Below, piece after piece: positions 16,539 to 27,364 of a stretch of DNA of 64,000 nucleotides. The translations under genes were made by a program, and so were the position numbers. Below the pieces are notes generated by a model. It did not search any database. It was not told the origin of the DNA and was given only the letters and a program-made list of their open reading frames with translations. The stretch is taken from assembly GCF_000218685.1 (NCBI RefSeq), contig NW_006763305.1:346111-410110 (forward strand). The letters are read 5' to 3'. Origin of the DNA: Serpula lacrymans var. lacrymans S7.9. Lineage: Eukaryota; Basidiomycota; Agaricomycetes; Boletales; Serpulaceae. How positions within the stretch are numbered: position 1 is the first letter of the stretch; every line of letters starts with the position of its first letter.

Positions 16539-16553
16539 TGGATTTTTCCGACA
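16539..16553 (-). repeat. Right terminal inverted repeat of the transposon
   Basis: TGGATTTTTCCGACA, the inverted complement of 8043-8057, followed by the TG target duplication. Confidence 0.88.
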
Positions 16554-18102
16554 TGATTTCGTACAATGGCCCGGTTTTTGTGTATATACGCAAACATGCA
16601 CTTGGGAGCCCTAGGATAGACTCCACAGTATTATCTTGATTCTGATCTCTCATATTTGCTAGTCATGGATCAATCCCTTTTCAAAGATCTCACCACCTCT
16701 CGTGGAATAAAATACCACTACTTCTACTCTCCTCCTACTGATGTGGCCAAGCCCGTGTTGCTGCTTATCCACGGTTTCCCGTCTACGTCGTACGACTGGC
16801 ATCGCGTCACGCCCTTCTTCCTCAAGGGTGGATTTGGAGTGCTTGTCCCTGATTTGCTGGGTTATGGTTTGACAGACAAGCCGAAGGACACTGCAGAGTA
16901 TGTTGCGAGCAAGGTCTGCAAGGACCTGATCGATATCCTTGATTTTGAGAAGGTCGAGAAAGTCGTAGCTGTTGGTCACGATTGGTGCGTTTGTACTAAC
17001 CTGATTAACGCTCTCGTTCAACGGCTCTAACGTCGTCGATCATCGCCGTTTTCGTCCAGGGGCTCAAAAGTAGTATCTCGTCTTGCGAACTTCTACCCAG
17101 AGCGTTTCCTCGCCTTTGCATTCTTTGCGGCTTCCTATATTGCTCCAGCAACAGTGTATGATTACCAAAAGCACATTGAAATGTCGCGTAGCACCGTGGG
17201 ACATGATCAGTTTGGCTACTGGGAGTTCTTCGCGGAAGAGGGATCGGATAAGGTGATCGAGCAACATGTGAGTAATTGTCGTCTTTGGACATGGTTGTGT
17301 TAAGTTATGGGACTTGCTCGGGGTGTTGATAATGCTGATACGTTATTGCATAGTGGGATTCTTTCCACAGTATAATATTTCCACATGATCCGTTGCTGTG
17401 GAGATCCAACGTGGCACCATTGGGAGCGTTGAGAGTATGGGTGCAAGCTGATCGCAAAGGTTCCCTTCCGCACTATCTTACTGAAGAGGTCCGTCCTTTC
17501 ATATTACAGCCCTTGATTCACTCATTAAACTAGGCTATATGTAGGACAAAGCTCAACAATCTAAGAACTTCTTGAGAGACGGCATTCGGGGAGGCCTGAA
17601 TTGGTACAAGCTTATGATTGACAAGCCTTCACTTGGCGCTGAGGATGACAAAGGTGCGCATAGAGCGCGTGTCCTTTGACTATCGAGCTCACCCCAGTCA
17701 CCGAATTGGATCACACGTACTTCGCGCAATAGCTATCCCGATTTCCCGCTACGACATCTCTCACCCTACCTTTTTCGGCGCCGCTTTACAAGACCAAATT
17801 TGCGTGGCGTCTCTTGGACGTGCTGCAATGGGGAAGCACTGCACCAATGCGACGATACGTGAATTTGATGCTGATCATTGGGTGATTTTGTCGCATGGAG
17901 AGGAAGTTGCGGATGCTTTGACGCAGTGGGTTTTAGAGGAGGTGTTGAAGGAGTAGGAGAAACTCGGAAACACGGAGGACTTGCTTGAAACGGTGCGAAC
18001 GAGGACAAGGGCAGATGGTTATTTTGAAAGGAATGTGCTTCCTCTATGATTTCATTTCCGCTTTTTAGGGAACATGTATAACAGGCAATGGTGCACTATC
18101 AT
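16554..18102 (+). repeat. Segmental duplication, copy 1 (hydrolase locus)
   Basis: Promoter, all exons and about 150 bp of 3' flank are repeated inverted at about 42109-43676. With the 22 bp left of the transposon (8021-8042) this is the whole duplicated unit, about 1.57 kb. Identity is high in exons, lower in intron 4 and the 3' flank. Confidence 0.9.
16665..17956 (+). CDS. Epoxide hydrolase (alpha/beta hydrolase), copy 1
   Basis: Five exons (16665-16984, 17060-17267, 17354-17488, 17545-17653, 17733-17956), 996 nt, 331 aa, intact. Family signatures: oxyanion motif HGFPSTSYDW, nucleophile motif GHDWGS (Asp nucleophile, formed across intron 1), and catalytic His in DADHWV near the C-terminus. 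It hydrolyses epoxides to diols; the substrate is unknown. There is no signal peptide, so it is probably cytosolic. A Plavaka element now sits about 110 bp upstream of the ATG and must separate the gene from most of its old upstream region. A near-identical paralogue lies at 42251-43537 in inverted orientation. Confidence 0.92.
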
Positions 18103-19033
18103 GTGAAGTATATTCCTGGACCCAGAGGTTCCAGGTTTCCATTTCGACATTGAGGTTTTTTTTTTCTTCCCGGAACTTTTATACCTCTTATGTACCGATC
18201 TGCATGACTCGCCTTCATTTGTAAGCAATTCGTATGTCTTGATTGATACCGCTGCCTCTTTATTCTCATTTCCTTTGCTTTCCATTCAATATAGTGGCTT
18301 GCATGGTAGCAGACAGAGCCAGATCCTGACATACAATTTTTGGAGCACCTACAACTAAGTGTGGCAGAATCAGGGTATGATCAAACAATGTCAATTATCA
18401 GAGATACCTGCAAAACAGTACTTTAAATGAGTTGGTGCTGAAAAACTTTACGTCGCCGTTGGGTGCATTGTAGAGATGAATGCTAACTCACCACAACAAG
18501 GGGACCAAAACACAGAACAACTGGGTCCAGGTCTGCCCTGGAGGGCCATGTGATGTATATGTTTGAGTTTGAGAGTTGCTTAAATTTGGCTTTCCGAGTC
18601 ATTTTTGGCGTGTATTTTTCCGCTCACATATCAGTACTGAATTTTTGGTTCATGCAAATTTGTTTCTTGCTGGAATACTTGGTTGGGTCTGTGTTAGCTC
18701 TAGCATCTGTCTTACAGTACTTCTTGACCATCATTTATTTGTGTGACAACTAGGGAACGTCCTTGGGTTTAAGTATATGACACTGGATTTGCACAAAAAG
18801 TGCACATGCAGTTGCCTTGCGCGACACACATATATCTCACACAGATGGTAAATCTGTGCACACACATTGCAAAGCCCACCCACCCACCCACCCACACACA
18901 CACACACAATTATGCTCACATATGCATTTTCTTTGTATTAAACTAATGTAAGGTATATAGAAAGATAGAAACCAGAAAATATAACTAAACGACTGTAATG
19001 AAAAAAGAATAAAATGAAAAGAGTGACTAAATA
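18103..19033. other. Gene-poor repeat stretch with microsatellite
   Basis: No gene recognised. Contains a (CCCA)n/(CA)n microsatellite at 18875-18908 and a dispersed repeat around 18762-18868 that recurs inverted at about 31062-31185. The repeat includes a hairpin CACAGAT-GGTAA-ATCTGTG. Confidence 0.6.
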
Positions 19034-19689
19034 TTATTCTGGTTGTGAAGCTATCAAAATGCTGGGAATGAAAGTCCATAGATATTGACCACTTGGACAT
19101 TTATAGACCACAGGGATAGCTGTGATATCTGGCTTAATATCAACTGATCCAAGGCAGTTGAAAGTGGGGCCAAAAAGGCTATCATTGTCTGAGTCCAAAC
19201 CATGAACCTCATCAGAGTTGTGAGAATCATTGCTCATCCCTGTACTACTTTCATCACAATTCTCATTCCAGGACTTAAAGACAGATTTTGGAATGTTTCT
19301 ATGAAAAGCTAGGAATATTCAAAGATTAGTTTGGCCCAACAATAATCAGATGCTCAATACTCACCAATATAGATATTTGAATCTCCAACACTCCCTTTTT
19401 CTTGCCCTTTGTATCGCTGGAGGTCAGCACCAATAGGCTTCTTTTCAGGTACTACTAAGATTTTCCTATTTTCCTTATTCACTAGCTTCCAGGGACATTT
19501 ATATGTTGCTTTCCCTTTTTCTGCAGCCTCAACGGCCCCCAGGTAACCAAATGGCAGAGGAAACAACTTACAGAAGAAGCTGTTGACTTCTTCATGCGTC
19601 CAACGTGGATTAAATCCAAGATTCTTGCACTGGAAGGGCACAGCTGTGCTTTTTGAGGCATGCCAGGTCTGTAAACAGTTTGGGGGCAT
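19034..19689 (-). CDS. Hypothetical basidiomycete protein
   Basis: Two exons (19365-19689 and 19034-19308), consensus intron, 199 aa. Visible segments: NPRWTHEEVNSFFCKLFPLP, PWKLVNKENRKILVVPEKKP, GADLQRYKGQEKGS, then an acidic Ser/Asp stretch. The first half resembles a family of unknown function that is repeated in Agaricomycete genomes near transposons. The open frame and clean intron support a real gene. The Met at 19689 may not be the native start because related proteins are longer. Confidence 0.5.
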
Positions 19690-20407
19690 CCTTCTTATTA
19701 AATGGCCATGTGATAATTCAGAAAGTGAGTGGATCCATTTAATGCATTTGTCCCAAATGGATGTTACTTATATCAAGAAAGTTGATCAACACTATATAGG
19801 AGTTGACAACAACCAGGTCTTTACTAGCATGTCGTCCATGGCCCTTTGGGGGCCGCTTTAGACTTCATCCCTGACTGTTTTTGCTAGCCCAAACTGACCT
19901 TCAGGATTGGAGGAACAACAAACCCCATTATTGGATCCGGTCATCTTACTGAAGATGTCTAGTACAGGGTTTTTACCTCCAAGAACCACATTTTTCCCTC
20001 TGCAGTATTGGATGAGTTGAGCCATAAGCTGCATATTGGATTGAATAAATAACTAGCAAGAGGAAAATAGTGGTGGGCTGAGCGAGTGAGAATTGACACT
20101 ACAATTCCACTGTCTGTTCAAGTAGTGACAAAATCAAAATTTATTGAAGCATTTGTAATACTATGTCTGTAGTCTGGTTTTCCCCATTGATTACTGTTGA
20201 AATGTAATCAAACTGTCTTCGAAAATAATTAAAACTGAACATGCTTGACACCATAATTTAGCCTGACTTTGCCATATGGGGTTTGTGAGAGAAGTATATA
20301 AGTCTCTTCCTCTACGGCCACCAATATTGATCAAATCATTGCTACCCCAGTTTATTACCATACTTTTTATCTACCTTTTGTAAACACATTTATATCACCC
20401 TACATAC
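19690..20407. other. AT-rich stretch upstream of gypsy gag
   Basis: No gene recognised. A 5' LTR for the gypsy element should lie here, but nothing matches the 3' LTR at 28995. A TATATAAG-like box near 20295 could be a gag promoter. Confidence 0.45.
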
Positions 20408-22543
20408 ATGATAGTTTGGGACAAAAGAGGGCCCATTTATCAAAAACAGAGAGACAGTATCTGCGATCTTCACAGCGGTGTATCGATCCAATTTGTCATT
20501 GGTGAACTCCTGTGTATGCACAGAGACGATTTAGAACATTGGATAGCTACCAAACAAAGCTATACACATACATTTCTGTGGTGTTGCAAATTTGAAGCAC
20601 CAGAAATAGAAACAATAAAATCAGCATCACTATGTACCACTACCCCCCAGATCAAACAAGAATCAATCGAACCTGTCTTACCCAAGAAATGTCGAATTCA
20701 CACAATTTTGGCAAGTAGAACCATCAGTAAGCAGCATGACAGACAGCATGACCAACCTAATTGGGGCATTGCCGGAAGCTAGATCCAGCCAGACTCAACC
20801 GACAATACCGGCCGGTCTAACACCAGAGATCCAAGAATGGATGCAGAGAATGATGGAAGCAGAAGTTGCCAGAAGGGTGACAGAAGCAACAGAAAGAGAG
20901 GGGCGGATGAGGGCCCATCAGGCAGCAAAAAGAGCGGAGGAAGAGGCAGTGGAGTACAGAGGATTATGGGAGCAACAGATCACTACCAATTCCGGGATAC
21001 AAAAGAATGATGGAGGAGGAGAGAAGAGAGATTGAGGAAGGATTAAAAGCGCACTTGATAATCCACCTACTTTCAACAGCGATCAAACAAAATTTAAAAA
21101 CTTCATAGAACATATCTCACTTCACTTCGAAGAAGACCTAGAATACTTTGGAGATGAAAAGAAGAAGATAGCTGTGAGGCAACGATAAACTATAACAAAA
21201 ACAAAACCTGTCTCCGACTGCACTTGCAGGGAGTAAGGGGTTCTATGAGCCTGGTTATCGACAGATACTAGAGAATATAGCAAGTAGAGGATGTAGGAGT
21301 TAGGACTCAGAGATTTCTGATAAGAGGTAAAGTGGATAATTCAAGTAATAGAAAACTAAAGAACTATACATGAATAGGTAAGGCTTTATATAGCTAACCG
21401 TCCGTTGCTCAGACCGAAAGGAGAATAGATGAAAGGTGGTCTGAGGAATAAATTGTCCAATAAGATAAAAGGAACAACTATCGTACAACTTTTGAATGAT
21501 TAATCAGCTGGTGAGAGAATTGTACTAATAATAGGTGTTTGTCACGCGCGTTCAGGAACCGTATCCTCATGATGAGGTACAATCTGAATCAAAGCATTTA
21601 TTAGTATATCCAGGCCTTAATGGGGCTTGGAGCTGGTTGGCGAGATGCCTACTACCAGTCCCTTCCCATTGTGCTGGCTGGCTGGGAGTGATACCCAGTC
21701 TCTGATCTGTGATATAAAGTGGTAGTGGTGGTTAAGAAAGCCTGTGAGGGCTATGAAAAGTAAGATAGCAAACGATACCTCTAGCCCTAGAGCCAGAGAT
21801 GTAATGGGAAAAGCGTTTGAGAACCAAGACATAGAGAAGATAAGAAAATAGTAAAATGGTCCTTACAATAGCCTTCGTGCTATCATATATGAAAGAAGGA
21901 ACAGCCACGAGCTTTAGAAGCAAATGGCTAGAAGATAAAATGTCCGTTATCTCAGCACTGGAACGGGCACAGTACCAAAGATGGGCGATCTTTGAAAAAA
22001 GGCTAACTGAAACCTTCAAAAACAATTATGAAGAAGAAGCACAAAACAGGATCTTATACCTAAAATAGAGTAATAAGACTGCAAGAGACTTCTTCTTAGA
22101 GTTTGATAGTCTACAAAGGAAGGCAGGATACAAGGATGACTCCATTCTGATCACCCTGCTAAAGAAGAACATGAACTATACACTTGTGGACAAGCTCTAA
22201 GTCAGCGGGCTGCCACCAAACAGATACGGGGAGTGGAGGAAACTACTCCTAAACTACTCCTAAATCATGATCAGTTATGGAGGAAAAGAGAGAAAGAGAA
22301 GAAGGGGTATTTTGGTCAGATGGAGAGGACCAAAGACGGAACCGGAACTGTCTACACGGGTGCTGGGCAACCCATGGAGATAGACAAAGCCAAATATAGA
22401 AAAGAAGGACTCTGATTCAAATGCGGAGTCAAAGGACACATCAGAAAGTTCTGTTCCATGGAAGGGAAGAACAAAGTTGACTTGCGTGCAATGATAGTGG
22501 CATTGTCAAAAGAAGAGCGTGAAGCTCTGAAACTGGATTTTTA
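20408..22543 (+). pseudogene. Gypsy Gag, interrupted
   Basis: Frames carry IPAGLTPEIQEWMQRMMEAE, an Arg/Glu/Ala-rich helix, then (after removing the solo LTR at 21173-21867) FVLSYMKEGTATSFRSKWLE and RAQYQRWAIFEKRLTETF, and a CCHC knuckle FKCGVKGHIRKFC at about 22418-22455. Stops TAG after LYLK, TAA after VDKL and TGA before FKCGVKGH break the frame. It forms the retroelement particle in intact relatives; this copy cannot. Confidence 0.75.
21173..21867 (-). mobile_element. Solo LTR, family B, inside gag
   Basis: 695 bp. Read on the minus strand it runs TGTAAGGACC to TTGCCTCACA. It is flanked by a perfect 5-bp duplication ATAGC (21168-21172 and 21868-21872). Removing it with one duplication restores an open gag frame. 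A near-identical LTR is at 40393-41088 on the plus strand. Confidence 0.9.
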
Positions 22544-22796
22544 AAGAGGCAACTGATGAAGCATCAGTCAGCCAAGCCCAAATATGTCAATCCTTACTCT
22601 GTTCTCCCTGTCAATTATTTCACATGTACTGAAGAGACAAATGAAAAATAATTATACAAAGAATCAAAGACAAAGAAAGAAGTAAGTAATGACATGAAAG
22701 ATGCAAACCAGAAAAGGGGACTGGTAAAAGAAACCCCAAACAAAAGTACAACCGCAGCAGAAGCGGCGCACAGTGAAATAACAGATGCAGCTACAG

Positions 22797-24528
22797 TGTT
22801 GATGATGAGAACTGTAGTTAGAACCACACACAAAAACAAACTAACACACAATCCTCCCAGATTCCACGGAACTTGTTTATGGGCTTTGCCTCCTAGAACA
22901 GTGGGTGCTCTGGTTGTTTGTGGGGTGGTATGTATGAAGATCCTTCAAAGTAAAACCCAGAGATGTATGGGTGTGGGTTTTGAGGAGGAGGGATAGTTGG
23001 AATATAGAAAGACAGGGGCTTTGTGGCGAGTATAGATGAGCACTATCTTGCTAATTGTAGCACAAGGTAGGTTTGAGAACGACAAGATGATGAGGTTCCC
23101 AGTGATAGCAGGCTCCTGACGCACAAACTGTAGTGCTCAGAAGGACTCTAATTGAATGGGATGACAATGACTTCAAAAGTGGGAAGTGACGATGACAGCA
23201 GTTAACAGTAGTAGCAGTGGGAAGTGTTGTGACCACACTGGATCACAAGCAGCAGAGTAGTGAACTTGAAATTAGAGAAGAAGTCTGGATTTGAGTTTCT
23301 TGTTGTTTTACAAGGTAAAATACAGGGGTTTATATAGTGAAAGAAAAGTAGGCTATGCACAGCGAGAAAGAACATGAAGGAGGAATGTATGCTGATGAAT
23401 CCTGCGTAGGTAGTACAGGATAAGATTGTCAAAAAAAGGAAAAGAAAGGGATAGAACAATGAATGCTGTGAGTAATGTCACAGGTTTGTACAGCCATAAA
23501 GTAAAGTCCAATAGCAAAAAGAGAGCAGGAAAATCATGATGTCATGGGAAGATGCAGTAAAAAAAAAAGGGCAAGGCAAAACACTATCAGTATCAACACA
23601 GTTCCTTTATTGTCAGTCAGGCATTCTAAAAAATATGTGTCCATAAAAATGATTCAAAAATCAAAAATAATCACACTGTAAATGAATGTTCTGCTGAAAA
23701 AAAAAAAACTGGAGCCACCGGTCCACCACCTAGTCCAAATCCGACAGTTCCATGGCCTTACCAATAGACTGGTTGTGTTGGACCACCTGGTCAAACGAGG
23801 GAGGGAGAGGAGTAGTCCCAATTTGGAACAAGTGAGTCCCAGGCAGCGTGTGGTAGGTGTAACTGTAGCGAAGACGATGGACAAAAGATAAGTGTACCCA
23901 AGTGAATGGGACAGCGATGAACATGGGCAACGCAAGGGGATGAACCTTCGCCAGCTCAAAAACTACCCACCCACGCTCCAACCAGGCAAGACGAGCGACC
24001 AAGGTTTTGATAGTATATGATGGTAGATTGACGTCATAAAGATGGACCTGTTGCCCTATTTGAACCGGCCACCGGGGCTTTGCTGATATCAGCAGTGGCA
24101 CATGGTAGTCAACGGATCGGCAACGGAAGCGGATAGGAAGTGGTGACATCAGAAATGGTGGGGGTGCAAATAAGATGAGGAGGAGGAGGGTGGAGGTGAC
24201 GAAAAAGTGGATTAGAATGGGGATCCAGAAACGACCGTCACGTGAGAATAAAAAGGAGAGGAAGGGGCCCATGGTGGGGCTAGGCAAAGGAAGGGGAGTA
24301 AGGAAAACGACAAAAACGAGGGCGCAATGCAATGTGTAGCCAGGGGCGACGCGAAAATTTGCCGAAATGCCGAAATGCGGAAAGTACCAAATGGAAAGCA
24401 AAGGTGAGCGCAACTGGATTGCTATTCCACGTGGCACTGTGCCTGTGTGGTGCAAAGGCGAGTCTTTTTGAATATTCGCTTCGTTATTGACACCTGTCCA
24501 TGCTACCAATCAACTTTGGTGCATGACA
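22797..24528 (-). mobile_element. Long LTR-like repeat, family C, copy 1
   Basis: 1732 bp with ends TGTTGATGATGAG and GGTGCATGACA on the plus strand, that is TG to CA. It repeats inverted at 35641-37456. On the minus strand it has a conserved ORF, then an AATAAA-like box, then a TATATAAACC box about 550 bp before the end, consistent with a large LTR whose U3 contains an ORF. It sits between the gag knuckle and the protease of the gypsy element. I could not find a target duplication, so the class is not certain. Confidence 0.65.
23730..24272 (-). CDS. Conserved ORF of unknown function in family C repeat, copy 1
   Basis: About 180 aa from MGPFLSFLF (upstream in-frame codons extend it to 259). 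A hydrophobic stretch near residues 14-36 (FVTSTLLLLILFAPPPFL) looks membrane-spanning. The rest is globular, with VDYHVPLLISAKPRWPVQIG, RLAWLERGWVVFEL and GTHLFQIGTTPLPPSFDQVV. The copy at 35952-36494 keeps the same frame and stop with about a dozen substitutions and no frameshift. No family recognised. Confidence 0.5.
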   Translation of the reverse strand: MGPFLSFLFSRDGRFWIPILIHFFVTSTLLLLILFAPPPFLMSPLPIRFRCRSVDYHVPLLISAKPRWPVQIGQQVHLYDVNLPSYTIKTLVARLAWLERGWVVFELAKVHPLALPMFIAVPFTWVHLSFVHRLRYSYTYHTLPGTHLFQIGTTPLPPSFDQVVQHNQSIGKAMELSDLD

Positions 24529-24908
24529 ACGGTGGCAGGTAGATCACTGAAAAGTGCAGCATCAGCAGCGGATACTGAAAGAATTCTCATACCTGATATG
24601 GCGTACTCTACGGAGAAAAGCGCAGTAGAGACTATGAAAGACAGGTCAGGCACCCCTGTAAATAAAAACCTAGAAAAAGAAAAAAGGAAACTGATGACAG
24701 CAGCATGGACTCACAAATGGGTAGCAGAGAGACTTAAAGACCAACAGGAAGAAAGATCCATTGGAATCTTAAACACCTGAATGCACCATAAAAGAGGAAA
24801 AGAAGCAACAAGAGAAACAATCAAAGAACTCAATACACTATCATTACATGACACTGAGTTAGCTATCTTAAAACTTCATACCCCAAAAAAGTACATCCGA
24901 GGAATGCA

Positions 24909-25258
24909 GTGAACCAAACGAATATCACCTGCAGGTTGACAACGCTAGACACGCAAAGATCAACGATGATCCAAGCACTGCTAGACAGCGGATGTACGGG
25001 AAGCTGTATAGATTCCGAATTTGTAAAAACTCAAAAATATCAAACACATAAGATACCGAGACCAATACCAGTATACAATGCTAATAGAACTCTGAATAAA
25101 GACGGAGCCATCAAAGAGTTCATTGAGCTTAAAATGGAAATTGATGATCATTCCAAAAGAATTCATTTTGATGTTACCAATCTTGGCAGTGGAAGGATGT
25201 TCCTAGGACATGAATGGTTATCAAAACATAATCCAAGCATTAAATGGAAGAAATTGGA
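24909..25258 (+). pseudogene. Gypsy aspartic protease region
   Basis: Retropepsin-like core: QALLDSGCTGSCID carries the catalytic D-S/T-G (here DSG), then a flap region and GRMFLGHEWLSKHNP, the Ile/Leu-Gly motif typical of gypsy proteases. The frame is cut at 25258 by a solo LTR and resumes at 25675 in the same frame (KWKKLD then IKFERCPEEC). Confidence 0.8.
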
Positions 25259-25674
25259 TGTAACAACCAAGAGTTTGTTACTCTGGCGCACAACTAGAAC
25301 ACACTATAGAGATAAATGATGAGGGAGTGGTTACCCTTTAAGCTTCAACAAGTTAGTTGTGAGGATACAACAGGAGGACTCGCTAAGGAGTCTCCTTGAT
25401 CTATTGGGGTATATATATTACTACAGGTTTGTTTGTACATGTGTACTATACAGTTGATGAAGGCAGTGGCTGATGATGTCATGGGGCACAGCCCGTGTAA
25501 CCAGCTCCACTGCGTGAGAGACTTGTATCTAAAATAGAAAGAAAGGCAGCGCAGCACGAGAAAGTGGAGTTTGAACAAAAGGGAAAGTGCCGCATGGCAC
25601 GGAGTGTGAAAACTACAGTAAAAGATTAAAGAGGAGAATGAAAATTAAAGGTCCGAAAATGTGTTATTGTAACA
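25259..25674 (+). mobile_element. Solo LTR, family A, inside pol
   Basis: 416 bp, TGTAACAACC to TTGTAACA, with a perfect 5-bp duplication TTGGA (25254-25258 and 25675-25679). Shares its 5' part and ends with 29256-29662. Confidence 0.92.
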
Positions 25675-27350
25675 TTGGATATAAAGTTTGAAAGATGTCC
25701 GGAGGAATGCAAACAAAAGGTCAAACTCTCTGATCCAGAGGAAGACCCGGAAACATACTCCGAAGAAGTAGACTTCCCAGAAGGGGATCAGCTGATCCAG
25801 GTAGATCTACTTAATTATGAAGAAACCAGAATTCCAGAACATCTTTACCAGGTAAGAGCTACAGACACAACTGCACAACAACTTGCTGAGGCCGCTGGGA
25901 AAGATCAAAAGGAAGGAGGCTTCAATAAGATAGTCCCAAAATATCTCCACGATCATAAAGACATATTCAATAAAGAGAACTTTGATACACTGCCAGAAAG
26001 ACGTGAATGGGATCATGCCATAGAACTAATCCCAGGAGAACACAAATTAGATTGCAAGGTGTATCCCTTAGCATTGGGAGAGCAGGAACAACTGGATGAG
26101 TTTATCAGAGAAAATTTAGAATCAGGCAGGATACGCCCATCTAAATCTCTGTTTGCTTCACCATTCTTCTTTGTAAAAAAGAAGGACAGAAAACTCAGAC
26201 CCATACAAGACTATCAAAAACTAAACGACATCACCATCAAAAATTGATACCCACTACCACTGATAAACGAACTAGTGGATAAACTACGTGGAGCCAAATA
26301 CTTCACAAAGTTAGATATACAATGGGTACAACAATATTTGAATTGTGGAAGGAGACGAAGAGAAAGCAGCCTTCAGAACAAATAGAGGGCTGTATGAACC
26401 ATTAGCAATATTCTTCAGTCTTACAAATTCACCAGTGACCTTCCAAACAATGATGAATGCATTGTTTAAAGATCTAATTGATGAAGGAAAGGTTGTAATA
26501 TACCTTGATGACATCATGATTTTTACAACAACTATCGAGGAACATCGGGCAATAACGCGCCAAGTACTCAAAATATTACGAAAGAATCATTTATACTTGA
26601 AACTGGAAAAATGTGATTTTGAAGAAACCTTGGTAGAATACCTTGGTTTAATCATATCACAAAATGAAATCTGCATGGACCCAATCAAAGTAAAAGGGAT
26701 TACAGACTGGCCAGAATGCAAGTCAAAAAAGGAAGTACAAGCATTCTTAGGCTTTGTTAACTTCTATAGACGCTTCATAGAAGGGTTTGGGTTGATCGCC
26801 AAACCACTGACCAAATTAACTGGAAAAGAAGAGTTCACATGGGGACCGGAACAACAAACAGTGTTCAAAGAACTCAAACACAGAGTCAGCTCCACCCCAG
26901 TCCTCGCTTTACCAGCCAATAACAGGAAGTACAAAGTAGAAGCAGATAGTAGCGACTTCGCCATGGGAGCAGTACTATCACAACAACAAAATGGCATATG
27001 GAAACCTATCACATATCTCTCAAAAGCGTTAAACCCAACAGAACGCAATTACAAGACTTACAATAAAGAACTCCTAGCCATTATGACGGCACTAGAAGAG
27101 TGGAGACACTATTTGATTGACGCAAAAGAGGATTTTGAGATCTGGACAGACCACCAGAATCTTTTATACTTCAAACAACCTCAAAAACTCAATTGAAGAC
27201 AGGCACAATGGGTCACAGAGTTAAGCAATTACAAATTCACATTACACCACACTCCCAGAACCAAACACATAAAAGCCGATCTACTCTTGAGACGAGCCAA
27301 TCATGATAGAGGGGCAGAGGACAATGAGGATATCATCGTACTAAAAGCAT
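25675..27350 (+). pseudogene. Gypsy reverse transcriptase and RNase H, broken
   Basis: RT blocks: EQLDEFIRENLESGRIRPSK, FFFVKKKDRKLRPIQDYQKL, then catalytic VIYLDDIMIF, CDFEETLVEYLGLIIS, and the RT/RNase H link FLGFVNFYRRFIEGF. RNase H: VEADSSDFAMGAVLSQQ, NPTERNYKTYNKELLAIM and IWTDHQNL. Breaks: TGA at 26245, a one-base loss plus TGA near 26330-26341, and TGA at 27194. Each TGA sits where relatives have CGA (Arg). Confidence 0.85.
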
Positions 27351-27364
27351 AACTTTTTATACGA

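Larger units (their letters stand above)
8043..16553. mobile_element. Complete 8.5-kb Plavaka-type DNA transposon with several genes
   Basis: The element starts TGTCGGAAAAATCCA and ends with the exact inverted complement (15/15). It is flanked on both sides by TG (8041-8042 and 16554-16555). The second copy of the flanking hydrolase locus (reverse strand, around 43640-43655) reads straight through ATCTTGATTTCG with one TG, so it is an empty site proving both ends and a 2-bp target duplication. Two-to-three-bp duplications fit the CACTA-like superfamily to which Plavaka transposases are related. Inside are the transposase (-), a DUF6698-like gene (+), a SIM/coiled-coil gene (-) and perhaps a small membrane-protein gene (+). 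The insertion lies about 110 bp upstream of the hydrolase start codon. Confidence 0.88.

Noticed and set aside
18111..18547. Two short motifs (ATTCCTGGACCC and CCAGGTCTGCCC) also found at 41440-41720
   Set aside because: Similarity is limited to about 20-25 bp each with different spacing; too weak to call a repeat family.
26764..27048. Minus-strand ORFs across the gypsy RT and RNase H
   Set aside because: Shadows of the plus-strand pol frame.
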